A stretch of 41,864 nt of DNA from Chthonomonadaceae bacterium (GTDB taxonomy: Bacteria > Armatimonadota > Chthonomonadetes > Chthonomonadales > Chthonomonadaceae), in assembly GCA_027459665.1 (NCBI GenBank), contig DAIDHN010000034.1, forward strand, positions 1 to 41,864, written 5' to 3'. Below are positions 32,002 through 41,454 of this stretch, piece by piece (within the stretch, counting starts at the first letter, position 1; every line of letters starts with the position of its first letter). Both the position numbers and the translations under genes were made by a program. Below the pieces are notes generated by a model. It was not told the DNA's origin, did not search any database, and saw nothing but the letters and a program-made list of their open reading frames with translations.

Positions 32002-34425
32002 ATGAATACAGTAGTGCTCCCCTCCCTCGACTTCAAAGAGAAGTCTGCAGATGAAACCTTCACCCTCTTTCAGGCATCAGTCAATGGCCTTACAGCCGCA
32101 CAGACTGCAGAACGCCTGCAGCAGTATGGCTACAATGAGATTAGCGAAAAAAAGAAAAACCCCGTTCTCGATTTTCTTCGCAGGTACTGGGGGCCAATGC
32201 CCTGGCTGCTGGAACTTGCCATGGTGCTTTCTATTCTACTCAACCGCTCGCTGGAGGCGTGGATTATTCTGCTGCTGCTCACTGTAAATGCCTGCATAGG
32301 TTTTTTTCATGCCCGCGGATCGCAAAAAGCGGTGGAACTGCTCAAACAGAGGCTGGCGCTGCATGCCAGAGCCTTGCGCGATGGGCAGTGGGTGCAGATA
32401 GCGGCAAGAGAAGTGGTTCCGGGAGATGTGCTCACCATAAAAATGGGCGACGTTGTGCCGGCAGATGCCAAGATACTGCACAGCAATCTCTCTATCGATG
32501 AGTCGGCGCTCACTGGCGAGTCGCTGCCTGTTGAGAAACAGGAAGGCGACGTCATATTCTCCGGGTCGGTTGCCCGCCGGGGAGAAGTTCGCTGCCTTGT
32601 CATCAACACCGGCGCCAACACCTTTTTTGGCAAAACCGCCGAGCTGGTCAAAGTGGCGCGCCCCAAATCACACCAGGAGGAAATTGCCCTTGCTATTGTA
32701 AAGTACATGATGTACCTGGGCATTTCGGCCTCTCTGGTGGTATCTGCAGATGCAGCGCTGGCAAAACAGCCTCTGCTCACCATACTCACTTTTATTGTGG
32801 TATTTCTGCTTGGCGCAGTGCCGGTGGCGCTGCCTGCCGTGCTTACTATTGTGCAGGCGGCCACCGGCCTGCAGCTCTCGCGTGAGGGAGTGCTGGTAAC
32901 CCGGCTGGAATCTATTGAAGATGCGGCTTCGGTGAGCGTTTTGTGCATGGACAAAACGGGCACCATCACCCTCAATCAGCTTTCGGTAGTAGAAGTGGAG
33001 GCATTTGCCCCCTTTGCTGCAGCAGACGCGGTGCGGGTGGCGGCGCTGGCCTCGCGCGCCGAAGGCATGGACCTGATAGACAGCGCCATACTTGAGTACG
33101 CTGCAGAGCAAAACGTGGATGTGCAGGGCTATAGGCAGGATGAATTCACCCCCTTCAACCCTGCCATACGACGTACAGAGGCGCTTGTTGACTGCCACGG
33201 CGCGCAGTACAGAGTAATCAAAGGGGCAGCGCAGGTAGTGATACCCATGTGCAGCAAGGTAAGCAATGAAACGCTGGCCCTGGCCAACAGGCATGTGGAA
33301 GAGTTTTCGCGCAAAGGCAACCGGGCGCTGGCGCTGGCCATTTCTGAACCAGATAAACCGGATGAACTGCAGCTGGCCGGGCTGCTCGCGCTGGCCGATC
33401 CGCCCCGCCCCGACTCTGCCCCCATGATTGCAGAAATGAAAACCCTGGGCATCAAACCGATTGTGCTTACAGGCGATGCCCTGCCAATTGCCCGCGAAAT
33501 AGCACAGCAGGTTGGCATTGGCAGCCAGATAAGCCGTTTGCAAGACATAGAACACCTTCAGGAATCAGACCGTGTTAAGGCAGTGACCCAAAGCGACGGC
33601 TTCGCCGAGATTTACCCCGAAGACAAGTACCAGCTGGTGAAGCTGCTGCAGGCGGCAGGCTACATGGTCGCCATGACAGGAGACGGAGTGAATGATGCAC
33701 CTGCCCTGAAGCAGGCGGAAATGGGCATAGCAGTGAGCAATGCTACCGACGTGGCAAAAGCTTCTGCAAGCGTTGTGCTTACAGAACCAGGCATACAGGT
33801 AATTGTACGCGCTGTTGAGCTGAGCCGTGAAACCTATCAGCGCATGCTTACCTGGGTAATCAACAAGGTAATGAAAGTGGTTCAGGTAGTTGGGCTGCTT
33901 ACCCTCTGCTATTTCTGGCTGCACCAGATGGTGGTCTCGCTGCTGGGCATATCGCTGCTGATTTTTGCCAACGATTTTGTTACCATGTCGCTTGCTACCG
34001 ACAATGTGAAGCACACTGCCAGCCCCAATAACTGGAATGTGCGCAGCATCATGACGGCGGCTCTCTTCACCGGCTTGCTCACCGTGCTGGAAGGCATGCT
34101 CTGCATAGTATGGGGCAGACTTGTGCTGCATCTGCACATGGAGCAGCTGCGAACTCTTACCCTACTCATGCTGGTTTTCACCAGTCAGCTCAATGTACTC
34201 ATGGTGCGCGAGCGGCGCAGCATGTGGGCTTCACAGCCAGGCAGAGCGCTTTCTGTATCGGCTGCGCTGGTCACTATTGCATACGTGGCTCTGGGCATTT
34301 CCGGCTATCTTGTGCCTGCCCTGCCCCTTGCCGTCATACTTGAAATGCTGGCATTTCTGGCATGCTGCACTGCCCTCATAGATATTCCAAAACGCTTTAT
34401 CTTCGCCCGCAACGGGCTGGCATAA
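32002..34425 (+). CDS. Plasma-membrane H+-ATPase, P-type (P3A)
   Basis: An 807-residue P-type ATPase that should pump protons out of the cell using ATP. The actuator loop has SALTGESLPVEKQ (TGES at 171-174). The fourth membrane helix has PVALPAV (274-280), the P3A form of the ion site. The phosphorylated Asp is D317 in CMDKTGTITLNQ. FNPAIRRTEA and VIKGAAQV are nucleotide-domain motifs, and MVAMTGDGVNDAPALKQAEM is the hinge. There is no long C-terminal autoinhibitory domain as in plants and fungi. ATG 32002 has AAAGG in front. It stands alone, convergent with the TM2 gene. Confidence 0.93.
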   Translation: MNTVVLPSLDFKEKSADETFTLFQASVNGLTAAQTAERLQQYGYNEISEKKKNPVLDFLRRYWGPMPWLLELAMVLSILLNRSLEAWIILLLLTVNACIGFFHARGSQKAVELLKQRLALHARALRDGQWVQIAAREVVPGDVLTIKMGDVVPADAKILHSNLSIDESALTGESLPVEKQEGDVIFSGSVARRGEVRCLVINTGANTFFGKTAELVKVARPKSHQEEIALAIVKYMMYLGISASLVVSADAALAKQPLLTILTFIVVFLLGAVPVALPAVLTIVQAATGLQLSREGVLVTRLESIEDAASVSVLCMDKTGTITLNQLSVVEVEAFAPFAAADAVRVAALASRAEGMDLIDSAILEYAAEQNVDVQGYRQDEFTPFNPAIRRTEALVDCHGAQYRVIKGAAQVVIPMCSKVSNETLALANRHVEEFSRKGNRALALAISEPDKPDELQLAGLLALADPPRPDSAPMIAEMKTLGIKPIVLTGDALPIAREIAQQVGIGSQISRLQDIEHLQESDRVKAVTQSDGFAEIYPEDKYQLVKLLQAAGYMVAMTGDGVNDAPALKQAEMGIAVSNATDVAKASASVVLTEPGIQVIVRAVELSRETYQRMLTWVINKVMKVVQVVGLLTLCYFWLHQMVVSLLGISLLIFANDFVTMSLATDNVKHTASPNNWNVRSIMTAALFTGLLTVLEGMLCIVWGRLVLHLHMEQLRTLTLLMLVFTSQLNVLMVRERRSMWASQPGRALSVSAALVTIAYVALGISGYLVPALPLAVILEMLAFLACCTALIDIPKRFIFARNGLA

Positions 34426-34461
34426 TATTCTGCCCGCAGACGTTACAGCACCGCCCTTAGG

Positions 34462-34917
34462 CTATATCCACTGCTTGCGCACCACATACTTCGTATAAAA
34501 GTCGTAATCGCTGGATGAGAGGTACGCAATGCCCTGTATAATTGCAAACACGCTGCAGAAGGGGGCCAAAATACCGAGGCTCAGCAATGAAACGCAAAGC
34601 AGAGTTATGCCCATGCTGTTATTACCCATATAAAACGCATGGATGCCCAGAGTGCCGAGAAAAATAGCCAGCAGGCCCGCAGCAAGCTTGTTTACTTCTC
34701 TTTGTGCTGTCTGCGGAGGATAGCCGTACATGGGCGGCTGGTATGGCGGCTGAGAAGGCGGCTGGTATGGCGGCTGGGAAGGCGGCTGAAACGTTTGCTG
34801 AGGGGGCGGCTGCATAAAAATGGTAGAAAACTGGTAGGCGCACTGTGGGCACACTGCAACACCTGCAGGGCACATACGGCTGCACTGCGGGCAAATTTTC
34901 ATGTTCTGCTGTGTCAT
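34462..34917 (-). CDS. Zinc-ribbon / proline-rich / TM2-domain membrane protein
   Basis: A 151-residue protein. Residues 1-30 form a zinc ribbon (ICPQCSRMCPAG, then VCPQCAYQF). Residues about 36-70 are Pro/Gln-rich with near-repeats of PPSQPPYQ. Residues about 75-140 are a TM2 domain with two helices (LAAGLLAIFLGTLGIHAFY and the LLCVSLLSLGILAPFCSVF segment) and the conserved GxxGxHxFYxG motif. TM2 proteins are common in bacteria but mostly uncharacterised. The SD (GGGAGAG) is distant from ATG 34917; the inner ATG at Met6 has none better. Gap to the ATPase stop is 36 bases. Confidence 0.85.
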   Translation of the reverse strand: MTQQNMKICPQCSRMCPAGVAVCPQCAYQFSTIFMQPPPQQTFQPPSQPPYQPPSQPPYQPPMYGYPPQTAQREVNKLAAGLLAIFLGTLGIHAFYMGNNSMGITLLCVSLLSLGILAPFCSVFAIIQGIAYLSSSDYDFYTKYVVRKQWI

Positions 34918-35309
34918 GTTGTATCCGTTCTCTCCCTGTCATTAAACTAATATCAGGTTTTACATCTGCGGCAGGTTTTCCTTCTTCAATCACAAAATAC
35001 AATTCAATCTAGTTTTTTAGTCAGCGCTCTTCACACCCAGCCCTCAACCAGACTGCATCCCCGGCGCCAGTATTGTGCAATAGAGGAACTTTGCTATACA
35101 AAGTGCAATAGTTTATATGAGCCAATGTTTTGAACCCAGTCTGCATGCACAGTAAACTGAACATCTCAATGCGTGTAATGCATTCATATGGCAAAACTAT
35201 CTACTGCCCATTCCCGGCGCAGCAATGCCTGGGCAGCACAGTAAGGATACAAACCCTTGAGATTACCTGAAGCAGCAATACCCGAACAATTTTCCAGCAG
35301 GAGCAGACA
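34918..35309. promoter_or_regulatory. Divergent region with direct repeat GTGCAATAG
   Basis: The 392 bases lie between the TM2 gene and the GH116 gene. GTGCAATAG occurs twice in direct orientation (35075-35083 and 35103-35111), 28 bases apart, about 200 bases upstream of the GH116 start. Two overlapping promoter-like arrangements involve these copies: TTGTGC-16-TATACA and TTGCTA-17-TATATG. The repeats could be an operator. No gene or RNA is seen. Confidence 0.45.
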
Positions 35310-38072
35310 ATGAGCCTCTCACGCCGCAAGTTTATCTCCTCCGCCGCCGGCATGAGCGGAGCAGCCCTTGCCTCCTCAAAACTCAATGCCGCCCCCTATC
35401 GGGTAGAAACCGGCGGCAGAACAGAGGGCACAGCCGCCGGCACGCACACAGCAGGCGGCTCTGTTATGATTCCGGCCGCCATGCCCATGATATCAGGCAC
35501 GCCGCTGGGTGGAATCGGAACAGGCTTTGTAGAGGTGCGTGCAGATGGCTGTTTCTACGACTGGGAGATTTTTAATGCAGGTTCATGGGCGCCCGGTGCC
35601 CGCTCCACCAACTCATACAACCCCAGCCTGCACTTTGTGTTGCGCACCAAAACCCTTTCCAGCAATACCCCTCAGGTACGCCGCCTCTATCTTCGGCCAG
35701 AAGAGAATGATCTCTACTCGCTGCCGATGCTGCAAGATGTTGAATCGATCAAGTATTACTCGCAATTCCCAATGACAGGGCTGCAGTATCAAGACAGCAC
35801 ACTGCCGCTGCAGGTTTCTGCACGAATTTTTTCACCCATCATTCCAGGCAGTACCCGCGATTCGGGCACCCCCGGTTTTCATGTAGCATACACTCTAAAA
35901 AATACCGGCAAAGAAACAGTTGAGGCTGCAGTGGCAGGGTTTCTGGATAATCCGCTGGCTTCTGCACTGCCGGAGCGCAGGCTGACAAACACGCTGACGC
36001 ACAAAAACGGTGCGACGCGCATACTAATGAATACCGCCGCGCAAAGCGATTTTCCGTCTGGCATTGGCAGCATGTGCCTGTCGGTAACCAACGGCGAGCA
36101 TTCGTACATCACAGGCACTTACCAGCAATACGCCCGGCCTGCAGCAACTGCCTGGCGCACCCCGCGCGTAAACATGATGATCATCAGCGTGATAGAGCAG
36201 CTGGCAGCGGCAGGAAAACTGCCCAACACCAGCTGCAGCACAGACCCTGCCATTGGCCTTCCGTCAGCAGCAGAAATAGATGCTCTTTCAAATGCCGATG
36301 TACAGCAGCTTATGCACAGGCTTTCTGCAGATGCCCTGCTTGCCCGCATATTTGCCGATGCTCATGCCGCCAATCCGACTGGAGGAGTGCAAGCCGACCG
36401 CGAACTGCTGAAAGAGGTAATCGAAAACATAGGCGGCAGTGCGCAGCACTCGCGCTGGGGTTCTGCAGCGCTTGCATCCACTGTAGTTCTCAAGCCTGGA
36501 CAGAGCATGGATATCCGGTTTACATTCAGCTGGTTCTTCCCAAATCATCTCACCCCCGACGGCCGCTTCATGGGGCATATGTACAGCAACTGGTACAACA
36601 ACGCCGCAGAAGTAAACAGCTTCCTCTGTACAAGCTATCCGCGCCACTTGGCCGAAACCGACAAGTTTGCACAAACTATTGCCCATACATCGCTTGGCGA
36701 CCCCTTGGCGTTCAGCTGGTCAAGCCAGCTCTCCACGCTGGTATTCAATACCTGGTGGACAAAAGACGGCAGCTACGCTATTTGGGAGGGGCTGGGCTGC
36801 TGCGGCCTCTCTACCACCGATGTTGACTATCAGGGCAGCTTCCCAATCATTGCTCTCTTCCCCGAACTGAAACTGGAACAGATGAAACAGATCATCGGCT
36901 ATCAGAGCAATGAAGGCCAGGTGCCGCACAACTACAGTGGCTATGTGCACCAGGTTGACAGCGGATTTATGCGGGTAGATATGAACCCGCAGTTTGTTAT
37001 GATGGTGTGCCGAGACTTTTTGTGGACCGGCGACCGCGAATACCTTGCTGCAATGTGGCCGCACGTAGTTTGGGCAATGGCATTCACCGAATCGCTGGAC
37101 ACCAATGGCGATGCGCTGCCAGACCACGACACCGGGCTGCAAACCTACGACCAGTGGCGTATGCGGGGTACCCCCTCATACATAGCATCGCTGTGGATAG
37201 GCGGATTGAGGGCAGCGGTGCGCCTCGCCGAAGAGATGGGTATGCAGACAGAAACGCAGCACTGGTCTGATCTGCTGCAAAAAGCATCTGCCAGGTTCGA
37301 CTCTATGCTGTTCAACGGGGAATACTACAGCCTTTGGGCCGACGGTGCACTGCGCGACGAACTATGCATGACCGATCAGATTTCGGGTGAATGGTTCTCT
37401 TCTCTCATTGGTCTGCCCCAAACACTTTCGCATCAGCATTTAGGCCGCGCAATAGAGAGCATTGTAAAGTACAACTTCAACCCTGAGTTTGGCCTGCACA
37501 ACGCCACAGCCCCCAAACGAAACGGTCGCGACCTTCTGGCCCTTTCCAATCTGCAGGCTGGCGGAGTGTGGTCTGGCATTGAGTTTGCTTTTGCCTCGCT
37601 GCTTATGGATCATGGCTATTACGCCGACGGCGCGCGAATAGTGGAGGCTGTCTACCGCAGGTATCTTCGCGCCGGCAGGCCATGGAACCATGTAGAGTGC
37701 GGCAACCACTACTCACGCGCCATGAGCAGCTGGGCCACCCTGTTGGCAGCCACGGGCTTTAAGCCAGACGCGCCCCATCAAAGCGTTGCGGTTATTCCCA
37801 CAGTGCCCGGCGACTTTCATGCTCCCTGGGTTACCTCAGCCGCATACGGCATCATAAGGCGCACTGGCCGCACACTCTCGCTTGAATGCTGCAGCGGAAA
37901 GCTTGAACTGAGGCAGATCAAGACACCGCCCAATGCGCACTCTGTATTGCTAAACGACCGAAAAATCGACTCGCATATCACAAGAGAAGGTGAAGAGGCT
38001 GTTGTTCAGTTCGCCTCGCCTGTTCTGCTCACCGAAAACAGCAGGCTCGCTATTGCTCTCAAAAGCGCGTAG
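35310..38072 (+). CDS. Tat-exported GH116 glycosidase (GBA2-like)
   Basis: A 920-residue enzyme of glycoside hydrolase family 116, which includes beta-glucosidases, beta-xylosidases and GBA2 glucosylceramidase. It begins with a Tat signal (SRRKFISSAAGMSGAALAS). The N-terminal beta-sandwich starts at ISGTPLGGIGTGFVEVRADG. The catalytic (alpha/alpha)6 domain has the expected nucleophile Glu493 in AIWEGLGCCGLSTTDV and the acid/base Asp614 in LQTYDQWRMRGTPSYIASLW. LFPELKLEQ and TDQISGEWF are further family motifs. ATG 35310 follows CAGGAGCAGACA. Export folded through Tat implies action in the periplasm or outside, presumably on plant or microbial glycosides; the sugar is not determined by sequence. 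Confidence 0.9.
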   Translation: MSLSRRKFISSAAGMSGAALASSKLNAAPYRVETGGRTEGTAAGTHTAGGSVMIPAAMPMISGTPLGGIGTGFVEVRADGCFYDWEIFNAGSWAPGARSTNSYNPSLHFVLRTKTLSSNTPQVRRLYLRPEENDLYSLPMLQDVESIKYYSQFPMTGLQYQDSTLPLQVSARIFSPIIPGSTRDSGTPGFHVAYTLKNTGKETVEAAVAGFLDNPLASALPERRLTNTLTHKNGATRILMNTAAQSDFPSGIGSMCLSVTNGEHSYITGTYQQYARPAATAWRTPRVNMMIISVIEQLAAAGKLPNTSCSTDPAIGLPSAAEIDALSNADVQQLMHRLSADALLARIFADAHAANPTGGVQADRELLKEVIENIGGSAQHSRWGSAALASTVVLKPGQSMDIRFTFSWFFPNHLTPDGRFMGHMYSNWYNNAAEVNSFLCTSYPRHLAETDKFAQTIAHTSLGDPLAFSWSSQLSTLVFNTWWTKDGSYAIWEGLGCCGLSTTDVDYQGSFPIIALFPELKLEQMKQIIGYQSNEGQVPHNYSGYVHQVDSGFMRVDMNPQFVMMVCRDFLWTGDREYLAAMWPHVVWAMAFTESLDTNGDALPDHDTGLQTYDQWRMRGTPSYIASLWIGGLRAAVRLAEEMGMQTETQHWSDLLQKASARFDSMLFNGEYYSLWADGALRDELCMTDQISGEWFSSLIGLPQTLSHQHLGRAIESIVKYNFNPEFGLHNATAPKRNGRDLLALSNLQAGGVWSGIEFAFASLLMDHGYYADGARIVEAVYRRYLRAGRPWNHVECGNHYSRAMSSWATLLAATGFKPDAPHQSVAVIPTVPGDFHAPWVTSAAYGIIRRTGRTLSLECCSGKLELRQIKTPPNAHSVLLNDRKIDSHITREGEEAVVQFASPVLLTENSRLAIALKSA

Positions 38073-38101
38073 AACAGGAAGCGGAACTGCTTTTTGCAGC
38101 T

Positions 38102-38117
38102 GCAAACGCGTGTTTGC
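38102..38117. repeat. Inverted repeat after GH116 gene
   Basis: GCAAAC and GTTTGC form a perfect six-pair stem around GCGT, 29 bases after the GH116 stop. A T-rich stretch follows a few bases later, so it may be a weak terminator. TATAAC at 38139-38144 with TG upstream resembles an extended -10 box, but it lies too close to the next ATG to explain its leader. Confidence 0.4.
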
Positions 38118-38157
38118 CTGAATTGTATTTTTACCTGGTATAACGAGAGGTGTACTG

Positions 38158-41100
38158 ATGTTGAATCATAAGCGTGGTCAAGTTGCAGCAGTTATAGCCG
38201 CACTCTGTTTTGCCTGCATGATATATGCTTCCCCACTGCTTGCGGCGCCGAAAACTCCTACCCGGGTATCTCAACAGCAGATAAAGCGATATATTGCAGA
38301 ACTTCACTCGCCGCATTTCTATATACGAATAAATGCCGCCTACTTCCTGGGTAAGGCAGGCGCAGCTGCTGCACAGGCAGTACCTGATTTGATTGCGGCC
38401 CTCAACGATGTAAATCCGAGTGTTCGCGGATCAGCCGTCTACGCACTGGGTCACATAGGCGCGCCTGCCGCCTCTGCAGTACACGCCTTATTGCAGACAA
38501 TCAAGACAAATCCACAGCTGCACGATGATATATTCGATAGTATAATTCATATTGGCGCACCTGCAGTCAGAGCCTTGATGCTGGCTAACGTAGACTTGTC
38601 TCCCCTTCATGAAAACACAGATGCAGAAAATATTCTGTCACAGATTTTGATAAACAACCCCGGTGCGGTGCCAGCATTGATACAAGCCCTCAAGGACAAA
38701 GATGCTTCTATGCGTTATACGGCAGCCAGCAGCCTGTGGATGATGGGTGAGTGGAGACATGCTGCGGCCGCTGCGCCTGCTGTTCCTGCCCTGATTGCAG
38801 CACTCCATGACATCCCCTCGGTTAGTAAGGAAGCGGCCCAGGCGCTGGGGGTGATCGGCGGACACAATCCGGCTACCGTCCCGGCGTTGGCCGCCGCTCT
38901 CCAGAATACAGATTTGAATACACGTGAAGCAGCGGCCCAGGCGCTGGGGCAGATCGGTGCGCCCGCCGCACCCGCTGTTCCGGCATTGACTGCAGCTCTC
39001 AATGACATACCATTTGTTAGCGATGCAGCAGCCGATGCACTGGGGCAGATCGGTGCGCCTGCTGCAGCTGCAGTTCCGGCATTGATTCGCCGATCCATAA
39101 AGAGCAACTTCATTGGCAACAACTTCGACACTGCCCTTGGGAAAATAGGCGTGCCCGCAATACCGTTTTTGCTCCGTTCCTTGAAGAGCAAGCGTAGTAT
39201 CACTCGCATGAATGCAGCAGCTGCACTGGCACAGATAGGCAAGTCTGCCGCCTCAATTGTTCCCGCCTTGATTGCAGCACTCAAGGATGCCAATTCCATG
39301 GTTCGCAGTTGGGCTGCCAATGCACTGGAGCAGATAGGCAAGCCTGCCGCACCCGCTGTTCCGGCATTGATTGCAGCACTCAAGGATGCCAGTTTCCTTG
39401 TTCGCAGTTCGGCTGCAGGGGCACTGGGGCAGATAGGCAAGCCTGCCGCACCTGCAGTACCTGTCTTGATTGCAGCGCTCAAGGATAACCATTCCATTGT
39501 TCGCATTTCGGCCACCGAAGCATTAGGGCAAATTGGCAAGCCTGCCGCCCCCGCTGTTCCGGCATTGATTGCAGCGCTCAAGGATAGCAACCATTACGTG
39601 TGGTCAGCAGCTTTCGAGGCACTGGGTCAGATTGGTGCGCCTGCAGCGCCCGCTGTTCCAGCATTGACTGCAGCGCTCAAAGATACCGATTCCAATGTGC
39701 GCAATTTGGCTGCGGAGGCACTGGGGCAGATTGGCGTGCCCGCTGCCCCCGCTGTTCCGGCATTGACTGCAGCACTCAAAGATACCAGCCCCAATGTTCG
39801 CAGTTCGGCTGCAGGGGCACTGGGAGAAATCGGCAAGCCTGCAGTTTCGGCTGTTCCTGCATTGTTTGGCGCCCTCAGTGATGCCAATGCCAATGTTTGT
39901 GGTGCGGCATACGGCGCCATAGTAAAGATTGGCCAGCCTGCCGCATCCACCATGCCTACTCTCCTACTGTATCTCAAGGGTAAAAACGCCCTCGCGCGCA
40001 ATCAGGCGGCCACTGAACTTGGGAATATGGGTAAACCTGCTGTTCCAGCTCTCATCCTTGTCCTGTCGAATAGTGACCCAGGCACTCGTACGGCAGCCAT
40101 CAATGCACTTGGACAAATTGGCACACCCGCAGCCTCTGCAGTACCTGTCTTGATTAATGCACTCAAAGATGTAAACTCAAACGTTCGTACGGCAGCCATC
40201 AAAGCACTCGGACAAATTGGCGCACCCGCAGTATCTGCTATTCCAGCCCTGATACGTACTCTTCGTACTGCTCCACCCGATCTTCGCGGGCCAATCAGCT
40301 TTGCCGAATCCACTGTTCGCAGTAGTATCGAATCTTCCCTGTTCAAGATTGGTATGCCTGCCGCTTCTATGATGCCTGTTCTTATTCACTTTCTCGGTGA
40401 TCAAGACTACAGGCTTCGCTATAACGCCATAAATGAGCTTGTGAAAATAGGCAAACCTGCTGTTTCTGCGCTGACTCAGGCTCTATCAGATATAAACTCT
40501 AATACCCGCACCTATGCCGCAGAAACCTTGGGGCAGATCGGTGCGCCTGCCGCACCTGCTGTTCCAAACTTGATTGCACTCCTCAAGGATGCCAGTCCCA
40601 ATGTTAGCAGGCTGGCAGTCATCGCACTTGACAATATCGGTGTGCCTGCGATTCCTGACTTGATAGCAGCACTCAAAAACGCAAATCCAGCTATTCGTAA
40701 TAGGGCCGCATCTGCACTGGGATATATGAAAGCGCCAGCCGCACCAGCGGTTCCCTCCCTCATTCCACTCCTCAAAGACGCCAGTCCCAAAATTCGCGGG
40801 GCAGTAGCAGAAGCTCTGGGCATGATAGGCGTATCTGCCGCACCTGCTGTTCCAAACTTGATTGCACTCCTCAAGGATGTCAGCCCCAATGTTCGCAGTT
40901 TGGCAGTTTATGCCCTGGGGCAGATTGGCAAGCCTGCCGCGCCCGCTGTTCCAAACTTGATTGCAGCGCTCAGTGATGCCAGCCCCGAGGTTCGCTCCTC
41001 GGCCGCTTCTGCACTGGGGCAAATTGGCAAGCCTGCCGCCCCTGCTGTTCCCGCCTTGATTGCAGTACTCAAGGATGCCAGCCCCAATGTTCGCGCTTCG

Positions 41101-41454
41101 GCCGCATCTGCACTGGGACAAATAGGAGCGCCAGCTGCCCCGGCGGTTCCTGACCTGATTCCGCTTCTCAAAAGCAGTGACGTATTCGTATTCAGGTCAG
41201 CAGCTACCGCTCTGGGACATATTGGCGTGCCTGCTGCCCCGGCGGTTCCTGACCTCATTGCAGCTCTCAAGAATAGTGACCCGTTTGTATCTCAGGCAGC
41301 GGTAACTGCCCTGGGGCAGATTGGCGCACCAGCAGCATCGGCGGTACCTGCCCTGCGTCTGGCCGTCAAAAACAATGCACCGTGGCTTAGTAATGTGGCA
41401 GCTGCTGCTCTGAAGATGATTGAGGCTTCTGTTGCAAAAGAAAAGAGCAAATAA
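38158..41454 (+). CDS. Secreted HEAT-repeat solenoid protein
   Basis: A 1098-residue protein. A signal peptide (GQVAAVIAALCFACMIYASP, cleavage near LAA-PK) is followed by roughly thirty PBS-lyase/HEAT-type helical repeats of about 33 residues, up to the C-terminus. The consensus unit is close to PAAPAVPALIAALKD then xxxVRSxAAxALGQIGK. Some units (near residues 300-340 and 700-760) are longer or irregular. There is no catalytic domain, membrane anchor or sorting signal. HEAT solenoids bind proteins or act as scaffolds. ATG 38158 has AGAGG seven bases upstream. Many units are nearly identical at DNA level, so copy number may vary. It lies 85 bases after the GH116 gene and could share its regulation. 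Confidence 0.9.
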   Translation: MLNHKRGQVAAVIAALCFACMIYASPLLAAPKTPTRVSQQQIKRYIAELHSPHFYIRINAAYFLGKAGAAAAQAVPDLIAALNDVNPSVRGSAVYALGHIGAPAASAVHALLQTIKTNPQLHDDIFDSIIHIGAPAVRALMLANVDLSPLHENTDAENILSQILINNPGAVPALIQALKDKDASMRYTAASSLWMMGEWRHAAAAAPAVPALIAALHDIPSVSKEAAQALGVIGGHNPATVPALAAALQNTDLNTREAAAQALGQIGAPAAPAVPALTAALNDIPFVSDAAADALGQIGAPAAAAVPALIRRSIKSNFIGNNFDTALGKIGVPAIPFLLRSLKSKRSITRMNAAAALAQIGKSAASIVPALIAALKDANSMVRSWAANALEQIGKPAAPAVPALIAALKDASFLVRSSAAGALGQIGKPAAPAVPVLIAALKDNHSIVRISATEALGQIGKPAAPAVPALIAALKDSNHYVWSAAFEALGQIGAPAAPAVPALTAALKDTDSNVRNLAAEALGQIGVPAAPAVPALTAALKDTSPNVRSSAAGALGEIGKPAVSAVPALFGALSDANANVCGAAYGAIVKIGQPAASTMPTLLLYLKGKNALARNQAATELGNMGKPAVPALILVLSNSDPGTRTAAINALGQIGTPAASAVPVLINALKDVNSNVRTAAIKALGQIGAPAVSAIPALIRTLRTAPPDLRGPISFAESTVRSSIESSLFKIGMPAASMMPVLIHFLGDQDYRLRYNAINELVKIGKPAVSALTQALSDINSNTRTYAAETLGQIGAPAAPAVPNLIALLKDASPNVSRLAVIALDNIGVPAIPDLIAALKNANPAIRNRAASALGYMKAPAAPAVPSLIPLLKDASPKIRGAVAEALGMIGVSAAPAVPNLIALLKDVSPNVRSLAVYALGQIGKPAAPAVPNLIAALSDASPEVRSSAASALGQIGKPAAPAVPALIAVLKDASPNVRASAASALGQIGAPAAPAVPDLIPLLKSSDVFVFRSAATALGHIGVPAAPAVPDLIAALKNSDPFVSQAAVTALGQIGAPAASAVPALRLAVKNNAPWLSNVAAAALKMIEASVAKEKSK

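Noticed and set aside
32668-33555. 295-codon minus-strand frame
   Set aside because: Antisense to the proton ATPase core; composition typical of a shadow.
38715-41270. Several long repetitive minus-strand frames
   Set aside because: They mirror the HEAT repeats; the period and GC-rich codons of the true gene keep the opposite frames open.
38158-41454. Repeats considered as a CRISPR or non-coding tandem array
   Set aside because: The roughly 99-base units keep one continuous frame with a HEAT consensus and signal peptide, and there are no short identical repeats with unique spacers.
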